A stretch of DNA of 63,926 nt from Thalassovita sp. GTDB taxonomy: Bacteria > Pseudomonadota > Alphaproteobacteria > Rhodobacterales > Rhodobacteraceae. A program made the position numbers and the translations under genes. Below the pieces are notes generated by a model that saw nothing but the letters and a program-made list of their open reading frames with translations, made no database searches and was not told the origin of the DNA. The stretch's first letter is position 1; each line of letters begins with the position of its first letter. The stretch covers positions 1 through 63,926 of the forward strand of contig JARGPB010000019.1 of NCBI GenBank assembly GCA_029212905.1. The letters are read 5' to 3'. Shown here piece by piece: positions 1 through 8,119 of this stretch.

Positions 1-60
1 ACAGACAGCGCAACGTGAACCAAGAAGGTGTCTAGGATAGCTAGGGCCTATTCACCCCTC

Positions 61-228
61 TCATACATGTAAACATGCACTGCCGGGCAATGGATGCGCC
101 GTGATCCACTTGTTCAGTGTCGACATGCCCACGCCCAGATCATCGGCAACCTGTTTGCGCGTCAGCCCACTGGTCAGCGCGATACGCACCGCATCCTGGC
201 GGAATTCGTCCGTCCGTTTTAGTCCCAT
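61..228 (-). pseudogene. Truncated IS3-type transposase OrfA
   Basis: The reading frame encodes 55 residues starting MGLKRTDEFRQDAVRIAL, followed by a helix-turn-helix (GLTRKQVADDLGVGMSTLNK) typical of the N-terminus of IS3-family OrfA, which binds the IS ends. An intact OrfA of this type is usually about 90-100 residues with a C-terminal leucine zipper. Here family-like sequence stops after ITAH (residue 45) and ten unrelated residues lead to a stop. No orfB is present. It is a dead remnant and not expected to transpose. Confidence 0.75.
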
Positions 229-235
229 AGTCAGT

Positions 236-267
236 CTCCTTTGGTGCAGTAAATGCTACCAAAGGAG
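236..267. repeat. Hairpin upstream of the IS orfA
   Basis: A perfect 10-base inverted repeat (CTCCTTTGGT / ACCAAAGGAG, arms 236-245 and 258-267) surrounds a short core containing a further GCA/TGC pairing. It lies between the presumed IS end and the orfA start. Such a structure can block translation from outside transcripts, but that role here is inference. Confidence 0.55.
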
Positions 268-690
268 CGGCATCAAACCGCGATAGGTCCAATCGCTCTG
301 GCAAGAATCCTTGGGTGGCCCGGCAAGGAACCAAGTGCGAAGGCGCCGATACTCCTGAACCATTGCTCGATTATTCTTCAGGATCGAACTTTGACCACAG
401 ACTCCGCACTTGAAGGTTTTCTCTGACCCGAAGCCGATGACCGAACCGCGAGGAAAGTTCGATTTGACTTTTGAGGCGCTATTCCCTCTTCTATCAATGG
501 GATCGGGTGGAACCATAAACAACCCACACTGAGGGTTGCGACAGAAGTTGATGTCGATCCCGTGATAAGCACGCGGCAGGCGCCGTTTTAGTGCTGGAGA
601 AGATATTGGATTGAGTGCGTTCAACGAAATCCCCTGACAAACCGCCACATCTTGTGTGATCAAGGGAAAGGTTGGCCAAAATCTGGCCAA
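256..690 (-). pseudogene. Interrupted zinc-ribbon transposase-like protein (N-terminal part)
   Basis: The open frame has up to 144 codons and carries a zinc-ribbon pattern: CRNPQC, then CGVC about 45 residues later. This is followed by a basic stretch (KNNRAMVQEYRRLR) resembling the N-terminal DNA-binding part of a transposase. The frame runs into the IS3-type end near 275, so the catalytic part is missing. The start at 690 is uncertain because no good ribosome-binding site is visible. I recognise the general look of the family, not a specific IS. It is probably non-functional debris. Confidence 0.45.
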
Positions 691-769
691 CCCAAGTTTT
701 ATTGCATCATTTACCGCAAAGGGCTGGCCCCGCAGGCGCCTTTCTCATCTCACTCTGATCACGTGAAAC

Positions 770-1279
770 TCAGCTCTCGCTCAGCGCGACTTTCATGTCT
801 TTGACTTCGTAGATGACTTCGCCATCTGCCTCGACGATGCCGTCGGCGACGCCCATGGTCAGGCGGCGGGTCTGGATCGCCTTGGTGAAATCGATCTTGT
901 AGGTCAGCATCTTGCGGTCGGGGCGGACCATGCCCTTCAGTTTGACCTCGCCGACGCCCAGCGCATAGCCACGACCCAGCCAGCCGCGCCAGCCCAGGTT
1001 AAAGCCGGTCAGCTGCCACAGGCCGTCCAGGCCCAGACAGCCGGGCATGATCGGGTTGCCGGGGAAGTGGCAGTCAAAGAACCACAGGTCCGGGGTGATG
1101 TCGAACTCGGCCAGGATGTGGCCTTTGCCGTGGGCGCCACCGTCAGCCGAGACTTCGGTGATGCGGTCCATCATCAGCATGGGCGGTGCGGGCAGCTGGG
1201 CGTTACCCTCGCCGAACAGCTCGCCTCGGGCGCATTTCAGGAGGTCTTCGCGGTCGAAACTGCTCGGAAACTGGGACAT
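770..1279 (-). CDS. fabA: 3-hydroxydecanoyl-ACP dehydratase/isomerase FabA
   Basis: This cytoplasmic hot-dog-fold enzyme dehydrates 3-hydroxydecanoyl-ACP and isomerises the trans-2 product to cis-3, the entry point to unsaturated fatty acids. The 169-residue length matches the family. The active-site pair is visible as His71 in the CHFPGNPIMPG motif and Asp85 in GLDGLW, equivalent to His70/Asp84 of the E. coli enzyme. I chose the ATG at 1279 (MSQFPSS) over an upstream extension with no family similarity. The gene is divergent from irr. The partners fabB and fabI that normally follow in this group are absent: mobile-element debris begins right downstream. Confidence 0.95.
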   Translation of the reverse strand: MSQFPSSFDREDLLKCARGELFGEGNAQLPAPPMLMMDRITEVSADGGAHGKGHILAEFDITPDLWFFDCHFPGNPIMPGCLGLDGLWQLTGFNLGWRGWLGRGYALGVGEVKLKGMVRPDRKMLTYKIDFTKAIQTRRLTMGVADGIVEADGEVIYEVKDMKVALSES

Positions 1280-1405
1280 ACAGGTGGAACCCCTTTGGTC
1301 TGTCGTATTGGTCTGACGTATCGATTTCCCCCCTCTAGCACCCGCATCTGCCTGCGTGCAAGACTGTGACGGCGTCGCACCCAGCCAGTTGCGACCTGTT
1401 TTCAA

Positions 1406-1435
1406 TTGAAATCCCTCCCCTAAGCCCGCTATATT
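1406..1435 (+). promoter_or_regulatory. Predicted sigma70-type promoter of irr
   Basis: TTGAAA (1406-1411) and TATATT (1430-1435) are separated by 18 bases and point toward irr. Transcription would start near 1442, leaving a very short leader before the ATG at 1453 or 1462. Confidence 0.5.
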
Positions 1436-1452
1436 CACAGGCGAAGTATGGG

Positions 1453-1884
1453 ATGCGGGACATGATCGTAACAGAATTGGCAAAAGAGCGCGGCTCGAAA
1501 TGGTTGGCGGGCGCGGGTGTGCGCCCTACACGGCAACGGGCCACATTGGCCGCATTGCTGGTGGGCGACGGCAACCACCGCCACGTGACCGCCGAGAGCC
1601 TGTATTCAGCCGTTCAGACCCAGGGCGAGAGCGTCTCGCTGGCGACGGTCTACAATACGCTACGTGCCTTTTGCGAGGCTGGTCTGATGCAAGAGGTGAC
1701 GGTGGATGGCTCGCGCAGCTATTTCGACACCAACACGCACGAACACCCGCATTTTTTCTGGGAAGACACAGGCGTTCTGACGGATGCCCCCAGTGACGAA
1801 CTGGTCATCACGCATCTGCCCAACGCCCCCGAGGGCGCCGAGATCGCCAGCGTCGATGTGGTGATCCGCCTGCGTCGGAAATAA
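1453..1884 (+). CDS. irr: Iron response regulator Irr (Fur family)
   Basis: This is a Fur-superfamily DNA-binding protein of 143 residues. The winged helix carries VRPTRQRATLAALL (23-36) and SLATVYNTLRAF (62-73). The dimerisation/sensing half has a histidine-rich HEHPHFF (96-102) and ends in the Irr-typical HLPNAPEGAEI and VDVVIRLRRK. In alphaproteobacteria Irr represses iron-demanding functions such as haem synthesis when iron is low and responds to haem. Irr next to fab genes is a known Rhodobacterales arrangement. The start is ambiguous: ATG 1453 has AGG ten bases upstream and ATG 1462 is the alternative. No N-terminal GCxxP haem motif is seen. Confidence 0.9.
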   Translation: MRDMIVTELAKERGSKWLAGAGVRPTRQRATLAALLVGDGNHRHVTAESLYSAVQTQGESVSLATVYNTLRAFCEAGLMQEVTVDGSRSYFDTNTHEHPHFFWEDTGVLTDAPSDELVITHLPNAPEGAEIASVDVVIRLRRK

Positions 1885-1916
1885 TCCGGCAGGCTGGGGC
1901 TGATCTTTCGGCGCTA

Positions 1917-2504
1917 TTATTTCAGTTTCTTCAGACTGTTACGCGACCGGGTAATGCCCCGATCAAACCCCTCGCCGTCGCCATATTCCAGAAATGACCC
2001 GTAATGCGCATGGGTGCCGTCCACGCGGGCGGCGTGTTTGATGGGGCACCAGTAGGCCTCGGTTCGGCCGGCGACTTCGCGGACATAGGACAGCAGCCCG
2101 TTGCAATAGCCGCAATACACACAGTTCAGTTTCTGGAGCCCATTCAGATAGGCCAGGTGCTGACGGTCAATGCGGATGTGATCGCGTCGGCGGACCTTGG
2201 GGATGCCGTACACCGGAAAACAAACCGCGTGATAGACCGTCACAAACGCATCCAGCAGCACAAAGGGGATCAGCAGGGAATAGATAAACGGCGCGGTGAT
2301 CAGCACCATCGGCCGGGTCCGGCGCAGGAACACCAACCAACGGACGCGCAGGGCGCGGTGCTGGCGGCGGGCCTCGTCCTCCCAGACGATCCGGCCATTT
2401 TCCAACGAGTAGCGGAAGGCCTCGCGGCGCTTGGCCAGTTCCTGTTCGAACTCGTCCTGCAAATCGCGGATACGGTCCAGCAAGGTTTCAGCGGCGTTTG
2501 ACAT
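1917..2504 (-). CDS. Conserved hypothetical membrane protein with a Cys cluster
   Basis: I do not recognise a named family. The 195-residue protein starts with a charged, probably coiled-coil segment (1-60), followed by a long hydrophobic region (about 66-100) able to form one or two membrane helices. The C-terminal soluble part has Cys128, Cys131, Cys134 (CVYCGYC) and Cys153 (WCPIKHA), spaced like a metal or Fe-S site. I chose the ATG at 2504 because the upstream extension reads through the terminator region of the neighbouring gene. It lies downstream of slyD on the same strand, behind that gene's terminator, so it probably has its own promoter. Confidence 0.7.
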   Translation of the reverse strand: MSNAAETLLDRIRDLQDEFEQELAKRREAFRYSLENGRIVWEDEARRQHRALRVRWLVFLRRTRPMVLITAPFIYSLLIPFVLLDAFVTVYHAVCFPVYGIPKVRRRDHIRIDRQHLAYLNGLQKLNCVYCGYCNGLLSYVREVAGRTEAYWCPIKHAARVDGTHAHYGSFLEYGDGEGFDRGITRSRNSLKKLK

Positions 2505-2558
2505 GGGGGCCTCCGGGATGATCACACGCCCACAGCCTAGCACGGTTTGGAAAAGCAA

Positions 2559-2584
2559 AAAGCCCCGCACGATGGCGGGGCTTT
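2559..2584 (-). terminator. Rho-independent terminator of the FKBP gene
   Basis: The stem AAAGCCCCGC/GCGGGGCTTT has a 6-base loop. Read on the minus strand it is followed by CTTTTTGCTTTT. It lies 22 bases after the stop of the FKBP gene. Confidence 0.85.
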
Positions 2585-2606
2585 GAAACTTTGCATCACG
2601 TCGGGT

Positions 2607-3035
2607 TTAGCCGATCGAGACCAGCTCAATCGCGAAGGTCAGCTCTTTGCCGGCCAGCGGGTGGTTGGCGTCCAAAGTCACCTCTTCTTCGGTGATGGAC
2701 ACCACGGTCACGGGCACAACCTGACCCGAGGGCGACTGCATTTGCAGCTGAATACCAACCTCCAGCGGGATCTCGGCCGGGACGTTCGAACGCGGGATCG
2801 CCTGCACGGCGTCGGGGTGGCTTTCGCCATAGGCTTCTTCGGCGGGGATCACGACGGTTTTCTTATCGCCGACGACCATGCCGGGGATTGCCTTGTCCAG
2901 GCCGGGGATGATCTGACCGGATCCAACGGTGAATTCCAGCGGGTCGCGCCCTTCGGAGCTGTCGAACGTGCTGCCATCGGCCAGAGTACCAGTATAGTGA
3001 AGCTGGACCTTATCGCCCGCGTTAACCTGCGTCAT
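2607..3035 (-). CDS. FKBP-type peptidyl-prolyl isomerase, SlyD-like
   Basis: This 142-residue cytoplasmic prolyl isomerase/chaperone (no signal peptide) resembles SlyD. The FKBP core has the LHYTG motif (12-16) and GLDKAIPGM (45-53). It is split by an insert-in-flap domain (about 70-120) and resumes with DANHPLAGKELTF (122-134), diagnostic of SlyD-type proteins. The C-terminal histidine-rich nickel-binding tail of E. coli SlyD is missing, as is usual in this group. The start MTQVNAGD at 3035 was preferred over the 20-codon extension. It is divergent from the dehalogenase gene and ends at a strong terminator. Confidence 0.9.
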   Translation of the reverse strand: MTQVNAGDKVQLHYTGTLADGSTFDSSEGRDPLEFTVGSGQIIPGLDKAIPGMVVGDKKTVVIPAEEAYGESHPDAVQAIPRSNVPAEIPLEVGIQLQMQSPSGQVVPVTVVSITEEEVTLDANHPLAGKELTFAIELVSIG

Positions 3036-3206
3036 AATAATTCCTGTCATGTCAGGGAGGATGAGTTGAGAGGCCGCCCCATTGGCGGACCCCATACGAG
3101 AATGGGCGACACACTACCCCCCGATGTAGCAGATTGCAAACCAGCCGTTTCGGGCTTTCCCCGCAGGGCGCAGCGTGCCAACCTGCCCCAAATCGGAGGA
3201 GACCCC

Positions 3207-3893
3207 ATGACGACAACCACCTGCATATTTGACGCTTATGGCACCTTGTTCGACGTGTCTGCCGCCGCCCGCGAGGCGGCCTTGGAGCCGGGGAACCAAG
3301 CCCTGGCCGAAGTCTGGCCCAAGCTGGCCGAACACTGGCGTCTGAAACAGCTGCAATACAGCTGGCTGCGGGCCGTCATGGACCAGCATTGCGATTTCTG
3401 GCAGGTCACGCAGGACGGGCTGGACTGGGCATTGGAGGCCGTCGGGCTGCACGGGAATGCGCACCTGCGAGAGCGCCTGCTGCAACTGTATTGGGAGCTG
3501 TCGGCCTACCCCGAAGTGCCGCAGATGCTGGCCGATCTGAAAGCCGCCGGAATGAACACCGCGATCCTGTCTAATGGATCACCCGAGATGCTGGAGGGGG
3601 CGGTGAAATCCGCCGGGCTGACCGAGGTTCTGGACGATTGCCTGTCCGTTGAATCCGTAGGCATCTTCAAGCCCGACCGCCGGGTTTATGACCTGGTCGA
3701 GCAGCGCTTTGCTTGCAGCTCGCGGCAGGTTCTGTTTGTCTCCTCGAACGGATGGGACGCGGCGGCGGCGGCGGGCTATGGGTTCACCACCGCCTGGGTC
3801 AACCGCGCGGGCGACCCGGTAGACCGGCTGCCGGCCAAACCGCACCACATCCTGTCCGACCTGACGGGCATCCCTGCATTGACGAGAGGTTGA
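3207..3893 (+). CDS. HAD-superfamily haloacid dehalogenase, type II
   Basis: This predicted (S)-2-haloacid dehalogenase would hydrolyse the carbon-halogen bond of short 2-halo acids through an aspartyl ester intermediate. The 228 residues show the expected motifs: nucleophile Asp9 in FDAYGTLFD, the substrate-side segment LKQLQYSWLRAVM (46-58), motif II SNG (122-124), Lys155 in IFKPDRRVY and motif III SSNGWDAAAAAG (179-190). The full type II signature makes it more specific than a generic HAD phosphatase. A GGAGGA Shine-Dalgarno precedes ATG 3207. It is the first gene of a three-gene operon. Confidence 0.85.
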   Translation: MTTTTCIFDAYGTLFDVSAAAREAALEPGNQALAEVWPKLAEHWRLKQLQYSWLRAVMDQHCDFWQVTQDGLDWALEAVGLHGNAHLRERLLQLYWELSAYPEVPQMLADLKAAGMNTAILSNGSPEMLEGAVKSAGLTEVLDDCLSVESVGIFKPDRRVYDLVEQRFACSSRQVLFVSSNGWDAAAAAGYGFTTAWVNRAGDPVDRLPAKPHHILSDLTGIPALTRG

Positions 3894-3894
3894 T

Positions 3895-4719
3895 TTGGCG
3901 CGCTTCACAACATCCGACGGAATTTCCCTGCACTATGAAGACACGGGGACGGGCCTGCCCATCCTGTGCCTGGCCGGGCTGACACGTAACGCGCGGGATT
4001 TCGATTTCGTTGCGGCTCATTTGGCGGACAACCGGCTGATCCGGTTGGATTATCGCGGACGGGGTCAATCCGACTGGGCCGAGGATTACACGACCTATTC
4101 GATCCCCCGCGAGGCCCAGGACGTGCTGGAATTGCTGGACCATCTGGGGCTGGATCAGGTGGCCATTCTGGGCACCTCGCGCGGGGGGTTGATCGCGATG
4201 GTGCTGGCCGCCACCGCCAAGGACCGCCTGCTGGGCGTCGCGCTGAATGACGTCGGACCAGAGCTGAACATGAACGGGCTGACCGCCATCATGGGCTATC
4301 TGGGGCTGCACCCGGATGCGAAAACCATGGCAGAATTCGTCGCGCACCGCGCCGCCATGCCGGGCTTTGACAACGTGTCGCCCGAACGATGGGCCCAAGA
4401 GGCAACCCATACCTATGTGGAAACGCCCGAGGGGGTTCAGATCAACTATGACCCAAAACTGCGCGACGCCGTGATCGCAACCCTGACCAGAGAAGACGCC
4501 CCGGACCTGTGGCCGCTGTTTCAGGCCATCGCCCCCCTGCCCTGTGCGGTCATTCACGGGGTCAATTCGGATCTGCTGACCTCGGGCGCGGTGGACGAAA
4601 TGGCCGCGCAGATGCCGGGGCTGATCGTGGCGCATGTGGCGGACCGGGCGCATGTGCCCTTCCTTGATGAACCCGAAGCGCTGGACGCGCTGAACGCCTG
4701 GCTGAAGGAACTGACATGA
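3895..4719 (+). CDS. Alpha/beta-fold hydrolase
   Basis: This is a 274-residue serine hydrolase with the triad Ser95 (GTSRGG, 93-98), Asp226 and His253, and an oxyanion-side LAGLTRNARDF loop. It starts with TTG at 3895, overlapping the end of the dehalogenase stop region and preceded by GAGAGG; no in-frame ATG fits near the domain start. The family covers esterases, enol-lactonases and C-C hydrolases, and the substrate cannot be named. Coupling to the dehalogenase and to a PLP dehydratase suggests a small catabolic operon. Confidence 0.8.
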   Translation: MARFTTSDGISLHYEDTGTGLPILCLAGLTRNARDFDFVAAHLADNRLIRLDYRGRGQSDWAEDYTTYSIPREAQDVLELLDHLGLDQVAILGTSRGGLIAMVLAATAKDRLLGVALNDVGPELNMNGLTAIMGYLGLHPDAKTMAEFVAHRAAMPGFDNVSPERWAQEATHTYVETPEGVQINYDPKLRDAVIATLTREDAPDLWPLFQAIAPLPCAVIHGVNSDLLTSGAVDEMAAQMPGLIVAHVADRAHVPFLDEPEALDALNAWLKELT

Positions 4720-5687
4720 ATATCGACATGATCCATGCCGCCGCCCAGCGCCTCAAGGGCCACGCGCGGCGCACGCCCCTGTTGGAATCGCCGTTCCTGA
4801 ATGAGTTCGCAGGGCGCAGGGTGCTGGTGAAACCGGAATGTCTGCAACATACCGGCAGTTTCAAATTCCGGGGCGCCTGGTCAGCCTTGTCCGCGATGGA
4901 CACGGACACCCGCGCCAACGGGGTGATCGCGTTTTCATCGGGCAACCACGCGCAGGGAATCGCCTATGCGGCGCAATTGCATGGGGTGCCTGCGGTGATC
5001 ATCATGCCAGAGGACGCGCCCAAGCTGAAAATCGACAACACCCGCGCCCTGGGGGCCGAGGTGGTATTATATGATCGCGCCGGACAGGACCGGGACGCGC
5101 TGGGGGCTCAGATCGCGGCCGAGCGTGGCCTGACCCTGGTCAAACCCTATGACGAACCGCAGGTGATTGCCGGTCAGGGCACCACCGGGCTAGAGATCGC
5201 CGAACAAGCAGCCGAGCTGGGCGTTGAAACCGCCGATGTGATGGTCTGCTGTGGCGGGGGTGGGCTGACCTCGGGGGTGGCGCTGGCATTAGAGGCACAT
5301 GCCCCCGGTCTGCGCGCCCGCCCGGCAGAACCCGAGGGGTTCGACGATGTGAAACGCTCGCTCGCGTCCGGGGAAATCCAGCGCAATGTTCAGATGTCCG
5401 GGTCGATCTGCGACGCGATTATCACACCTCAGCCCGGCGAGATGACTTTTCCGATCATGTCCCGCCTGTGTGGCCCCGGAATTGCCGTCAGCGAAGACGA
5501 ATGCCTGCACACGATGGCGCTGGCGTTCTTGCGCCTGAAAATCGTGCTGGAACCCGGAGGCGCCGCCGCATTGGCCGCCGCTTTGTTTCACCCTGATGAT
5601 CTGAGCGGGGATACGGCGATCGCTGTTGGCTCGGGCGGGAATGTGGACCCCGAGATGTTCCAGGCGGCCTTGACCAAATACCTGTAA
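4716..5687 (+). CDS. PLP-dependent threonine/serine dehydratase family protein
   Basis: This fold type II PLP enzyme has 323 residues and deaminates hydroxy-amino acids to 2-oxo acids; serine racemase and hydroxyaspartate dehydratase are close relatives. The PLP lysine is Lys50 in GSFKFRGA, with the substrate loop SSGNHAQG (74-81), the phosphate-binding CGGGGL (179-184) and SGGN (306-309). No ACT regulatory domain is present, so it is a catabolic-type enzyme rather than feedback-controlled IlvA. The ATG overlaps the previous stop by four bases (ATGA), indicating translational coupling. Confidence 0.85.
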   Translation: MNIDMIHAAAQRLKGHARRTPLLESPFLNEFAGRRVLVKPECLQHTGSFKFRGAWSALSAMDTDTRANGVIAFSSGNHAQGIAYAAQLHGVPAVIIMPEDAPKLKIDNTRALGAEVVLYDRAGQDRDALGAQIAAERGLTLVKPYDEPQVIAGQGTTGLEIAEQAAELGVETADVMVCCGGGGLTSGVALALEAHAPGLRARPAEPEGFDDVKRSLASGEIQRNVQMSGSICDAIITPQPGEMTFPIMSRLCGPGIAVSEDECLHTMALAFLRLKIVLEPGGAAALAAALFHPDDLSGDTAIAVGSGGNVDPEMFQAALTKYL

Positions 5688-5788
5688 GGAAATGCTGAGC
5701 CGAGGGCAGATGTTAACGGCTTTGCGCGAATTTAGTTGACGGTGTACATTATATTTGCGACATTCCCCTCGCGAACAGGGAGAAAATC

Positions 5789-6955
5789 ATGCGAACTCAA
5801 GTTGCCATCATCGGGGGCGGCCCGTCTGGGCTGTTGCTGTCTCAGCTTTTGCACAAGGCGGGCATCGATTCCGTTGTGCTGGAACGCCAAACCCGCGAAT
5901 ACGTGCTGGGCCGAATCCGTGCTGGTGTGCTGGAGACCGGCTTTGTTGATCTGATGCGCCAGGCCGGTGTCGCAGAGCGCATGGACACCGAAGGGTTCAC
6001 CCATGACGGCACGCTGATCGCCTATGACAACGAACAATTCCGCATAGATTTCGCCGAACACACAGATGATCATGTGGTGGTTTACGGCCAGACCGAAGTC
6101 ACACGCGACCTGTATGATGCGCGCGAAAAACTGGGCGGAGCGGTGCTCCATGGGGTTGCGGATGTTGCGCTGAGCGATCTGACCAGCGCACCCTATGTGA
6201 CCTATACGCTGAACGGGCAATCGCATCGTCTGGACTGTGATTTCATTGCGGGTTGTGACGGATTTCACGGACCTTCGCGGCAGGCAATCCCGCTGGACGT
6301 GCGCCGCGAATACGAGAAGGTCTATCCCTTTGGCTGGCTGGGCATCCTGTCGGAAACGCCGCCGGTGGACCCCGAGCTGATCTATTCCAATTCCGACCGC
6401 GGATTTGCGCTGTGCTCGATGCGGAATGCCAACCTGTCGCGGTACTATGTGCAGTGTTCGCTGTCCGACAGCCCCGACGACTGGACCGACGCGGCCTTTT
6501 GGGAGGAACTGAAACGCCGCATCCCCGAAGAGGCCGCCGAGCGTCTGATCACCGGCCCCTCGATCGAGAAATCCATCGCGCCGCTGCGGTCCTTTGTGAC
6601 CGAGCCGATGCGCTATGGCGCGCTGTTCCTGTGCGGTGACGCGGCCCATATCGTGCCCCCAACCGGCGCCAAGGGGCTGAACACAGCGGCCAGCGACATC
6701 CACTATCTGTTTACCGGACTAAAGCAGCACTATCTGGATAAGGACGCAAACGGGCTGGACACCTACAGCCAAAAGGCCCTGTCGCGCGTCTGGAAGGCCG
6801 AGAGGTTCAGCTGGTGGATGACAAACATGCTGCACCGCTTCCCTGATCAATCCGAGTTTGACATCAAGATGCAGAGAGCGGACCTTGAGTTCCTGCGCGA
6901 CAACGAGGCCGCCCAAAAGGTGATGGCCCAGAACTATGTAGGATTGCCGTACTGA
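5789..6955 (+). CDS. pobA: 4-hydroxybenzoate 3-monooxygenase
   Basis: This FAD- and NAD(P)H-dependent hydroxylase converts 4-hydroxybenzoate to protocatechuate. The 388-residue length is typical. The FAD-binding GGGPSG (9-14), the RIRAGVLE signature (42-49), the second FAD motif GDAAHIVPP (283-291) followed by GAKGLN, and a C-terminal YVGLPY all match PHBH. It is the first gene of the pob/pca operon. The upstream 100 bases contain a TTGACG at 5736, but no convincing -10 at standard spacing, so an activator (PobR or PcaQ type, not in this window) may be needed. Confidence 0.95.
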   Translation: MRTQVAIIGGGPSGLLLSQLLHKAGIDSVVLERQTREYVLGRIRAGVLETGFVDLMRQAGVAERMDTEGFTHDGTLIAYDNEQFRIDFAEHTDDHVVVYGQTEVTRDLYDAREKLGGAVLHGVADVALSDLTSAPYVTYTLNGQSHRLDCDFIAGCDGFHGPSRQAIPLDVRREYEKVYPFGWLGILSETPPVDPELIYSNSDRGFALCSMRNANLSRYYVQCSLSDSPDDWTDAAFWEELKRRIPEEAAERLITGPSIEKSIAPLRSFVTEPMRYGALFLCGDAAHIVPPTGAKGLNTAASDIHYLFTGLKQHYLDKDANGLDTYSQKALSRVWKAERFSWWMTNMLHRFPDQSEFDIKMQRADLEFLRDNEAAQKVMAQNYVGLPY

Positions 6956-7743
6956 TGCATATTGCCGACCTCGACGACATCAAACTGCACTACCGCGAAG
7001 ACGGCGACCCGGCTGGTCCGCCGGTGGTGTTTGCCAACTCGCTGGGCACAGATTTGCGACTGTGGGACAAGGTGATCCCGCTGCTGCCGCAGAACCTGCG
7101 ACTGATCCGCTATGACAAACGCGGGCACGGGCTGTCCGAATGCACACCTGCGCCCTATTCCATGGGAACGCTGGTACGCGACGTCGAACGATTGCTGGAT
7201 CACCTGGGGGTAACGGATTGCGTCTTTGTCGGGCTGTCCATCGGCGGGATGATCGCGCAAGGGTTGGCGGTGAAACGGCTGGATCAGGTGCGGGCCGTCG
7301 TGCTGTCCAACACCGCTGCCAAGATCGGCCAGCCCGAGATGTGGAACGACCGGATCGCCGCTGTAAACGCAGGTGGGATCGAGGCCCTGGAAGGCCCCAT
7401 TCTGGAGCGCTGGTTTTCGAAACCCTTTCAGAAAACAGACGAATTCACCGCCTGGCGCAACATGCTGGTACGCCAACCTGTCGAGGGCTATGTCGGCTGC
7501 TGTGCGGCCATTTCGGGGACGGATTTCTATACGCCGACCTCGGGGCTGCGGGTGCCTTTGCTGGGGATCGCGGGGGCGGATGATGGCTCGACCCCGCCGG
7601 ATCTGGTGCGTGAAACGGTCGATCTGGTACCGGGATCAAGCTTTCATCTGATCCGCAAGGCCGGCCATCTGCCCTGCGTTGAGCAACCGGCCGAATATGC
7701 CGACGTCCTGACCAAATTTCTAAAGGAGACCGGCCATGTCTGA
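6955..7743 (+). CDS. pcaD: 3-oxoadipate enol-lactonase
   Basis: This alpha/beta hydrolase opens 3-oxoadipate enol-lactone to 3-oxoadipate, the last ring-cleavage-pathway step encoded here. The 262 residues match the family. Ser95 in the GLSIGGM elbow, the GADDGS acid region and the C-terminal RKAGHLPC histidine give the triad. The ATG overlaps the pobA stop by one base (TGATG) and its end overlaps pcaC by eight bases, a tightly coupled arrangement. Confidence 0.95.
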   Translation: MHIADLDDIKLHYREDGDPAGPPVVFANSLGTDLRLWDKVIPLLPQNLRLIRYDKRGHGLSECTPAPYSMGTLVRDVERLLDHLGVTDCVFVGLSIGGMIAQGLAVKRLDQVRAVVLSNTAAKIGQPEMWNDRIAAVNAGGIEALEGPILERWFSKPFQKTDEFTAWRNMLVRQPVEGYVGCCAAISGTDFYTPTSGLRVPLLGIAGADDGSTPPDLVRETVDLVPGSSFHLIRKAGHLPCVEQPAEYADVLTKFLKETGHV

Positions 7744-8119
7744 TCGTTTTGACACAGGAATGCAGGTGCGCCGCAGCGTGCTGGGCGACGCCCATGTGGA
7801 CCGCGCAGAGGCCGCGAAAACGGACTTTGACACCCCATTTCAGACCCTGATCACCGAAGGTGCCTGGGGCACGGTCTGGGCCTCGGATGGAATCACTCCA
7901 CGCGAGCGGTCCATGCTGACGCTGGCCTTGTTGGCGGCCACCGGCAATTTCGAGGAAATCGCGATGCATATCCGCGCCACGGCCCGCACCGGCGCCAGCA
8001 AGCAAGACGTCCAAGAAGCCATGCAGCACGTCGCCATCTACGCCGGCGTGCCCCGCGCAAACCACGCATTGAAAATCGCCAAGGCAACCTATGCCGAAAT
8101 GGAGGAAACTCAGGAATGA
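7736..8119 (+). CDS. pcaC: 4-carboxymuconolactone decarboxylase
   Basis: This enzyme decarboxylates 4-carboxymuconolactone to 3-oxoadipate enol-lactone. The 127-residue protein is the stand-alone PcaC form, not fused to PcaD as in some bacteria. Family features are FQTLITEGAWGTVW near residue 40 and the conserved HVAIYAGVPRANHAL segment near the C-terminus. Overlaps at both ends (8 bases with pcaD, 4 with pcaH) place it firmly in the operon. Confidence 0.93.
   Translation: MSDRFDTGMQVRRSVLGDAHVDRAEAAKTDFDTPFQTLITEGAWGTVWASDGITPRERSMLTLALLAATGNFEEIAMHIRATARTGASKQDVQEAMQHVAIYAGVPRANHALKIAKATYAEMEETQE

Larger units (their letters stand above)
1..275 (-). mobile_element. Left-end fragment of an IS3-family element
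   Basis: The fragment carries the start of an IS3-type orfA (61-228, minus) with 47 bases of leader. A TGATG end at about 275 fits an IS left terminus. Homology to orfA stops after the ITAH residues near position 94, so the element is truncated toward the window start. On the other side it abuts an interrupted zinc-ribbon ORF, which suggests insertion into an older element. The right end is not visible, so the exact boundaries are inference. Confidence 0.6.

Noticed and set aside
2547..3206. Plus-strand extension of the dehalogenase frame by 220 codons
   Set aside because: It covers the FKBP gene in antisense and the composition is shadow-like. The real dehalogenase starts at 3207 with a GGAGGA site and a motif-matching N-terminus.
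3799..4653. 284-codon minus-strand frame over the alpha/beta hydrolase
   Set aside because: Shadow of a gene with a complete catalytic triad on the other strand. No start site or motif supports it.
5736..5764. Sigma70 promoter for pobA
   Set aside because: TTGACG is a fair -35, but at 17 bases spacing the -10 is GACATT, a poor match. Not reported as a feature.
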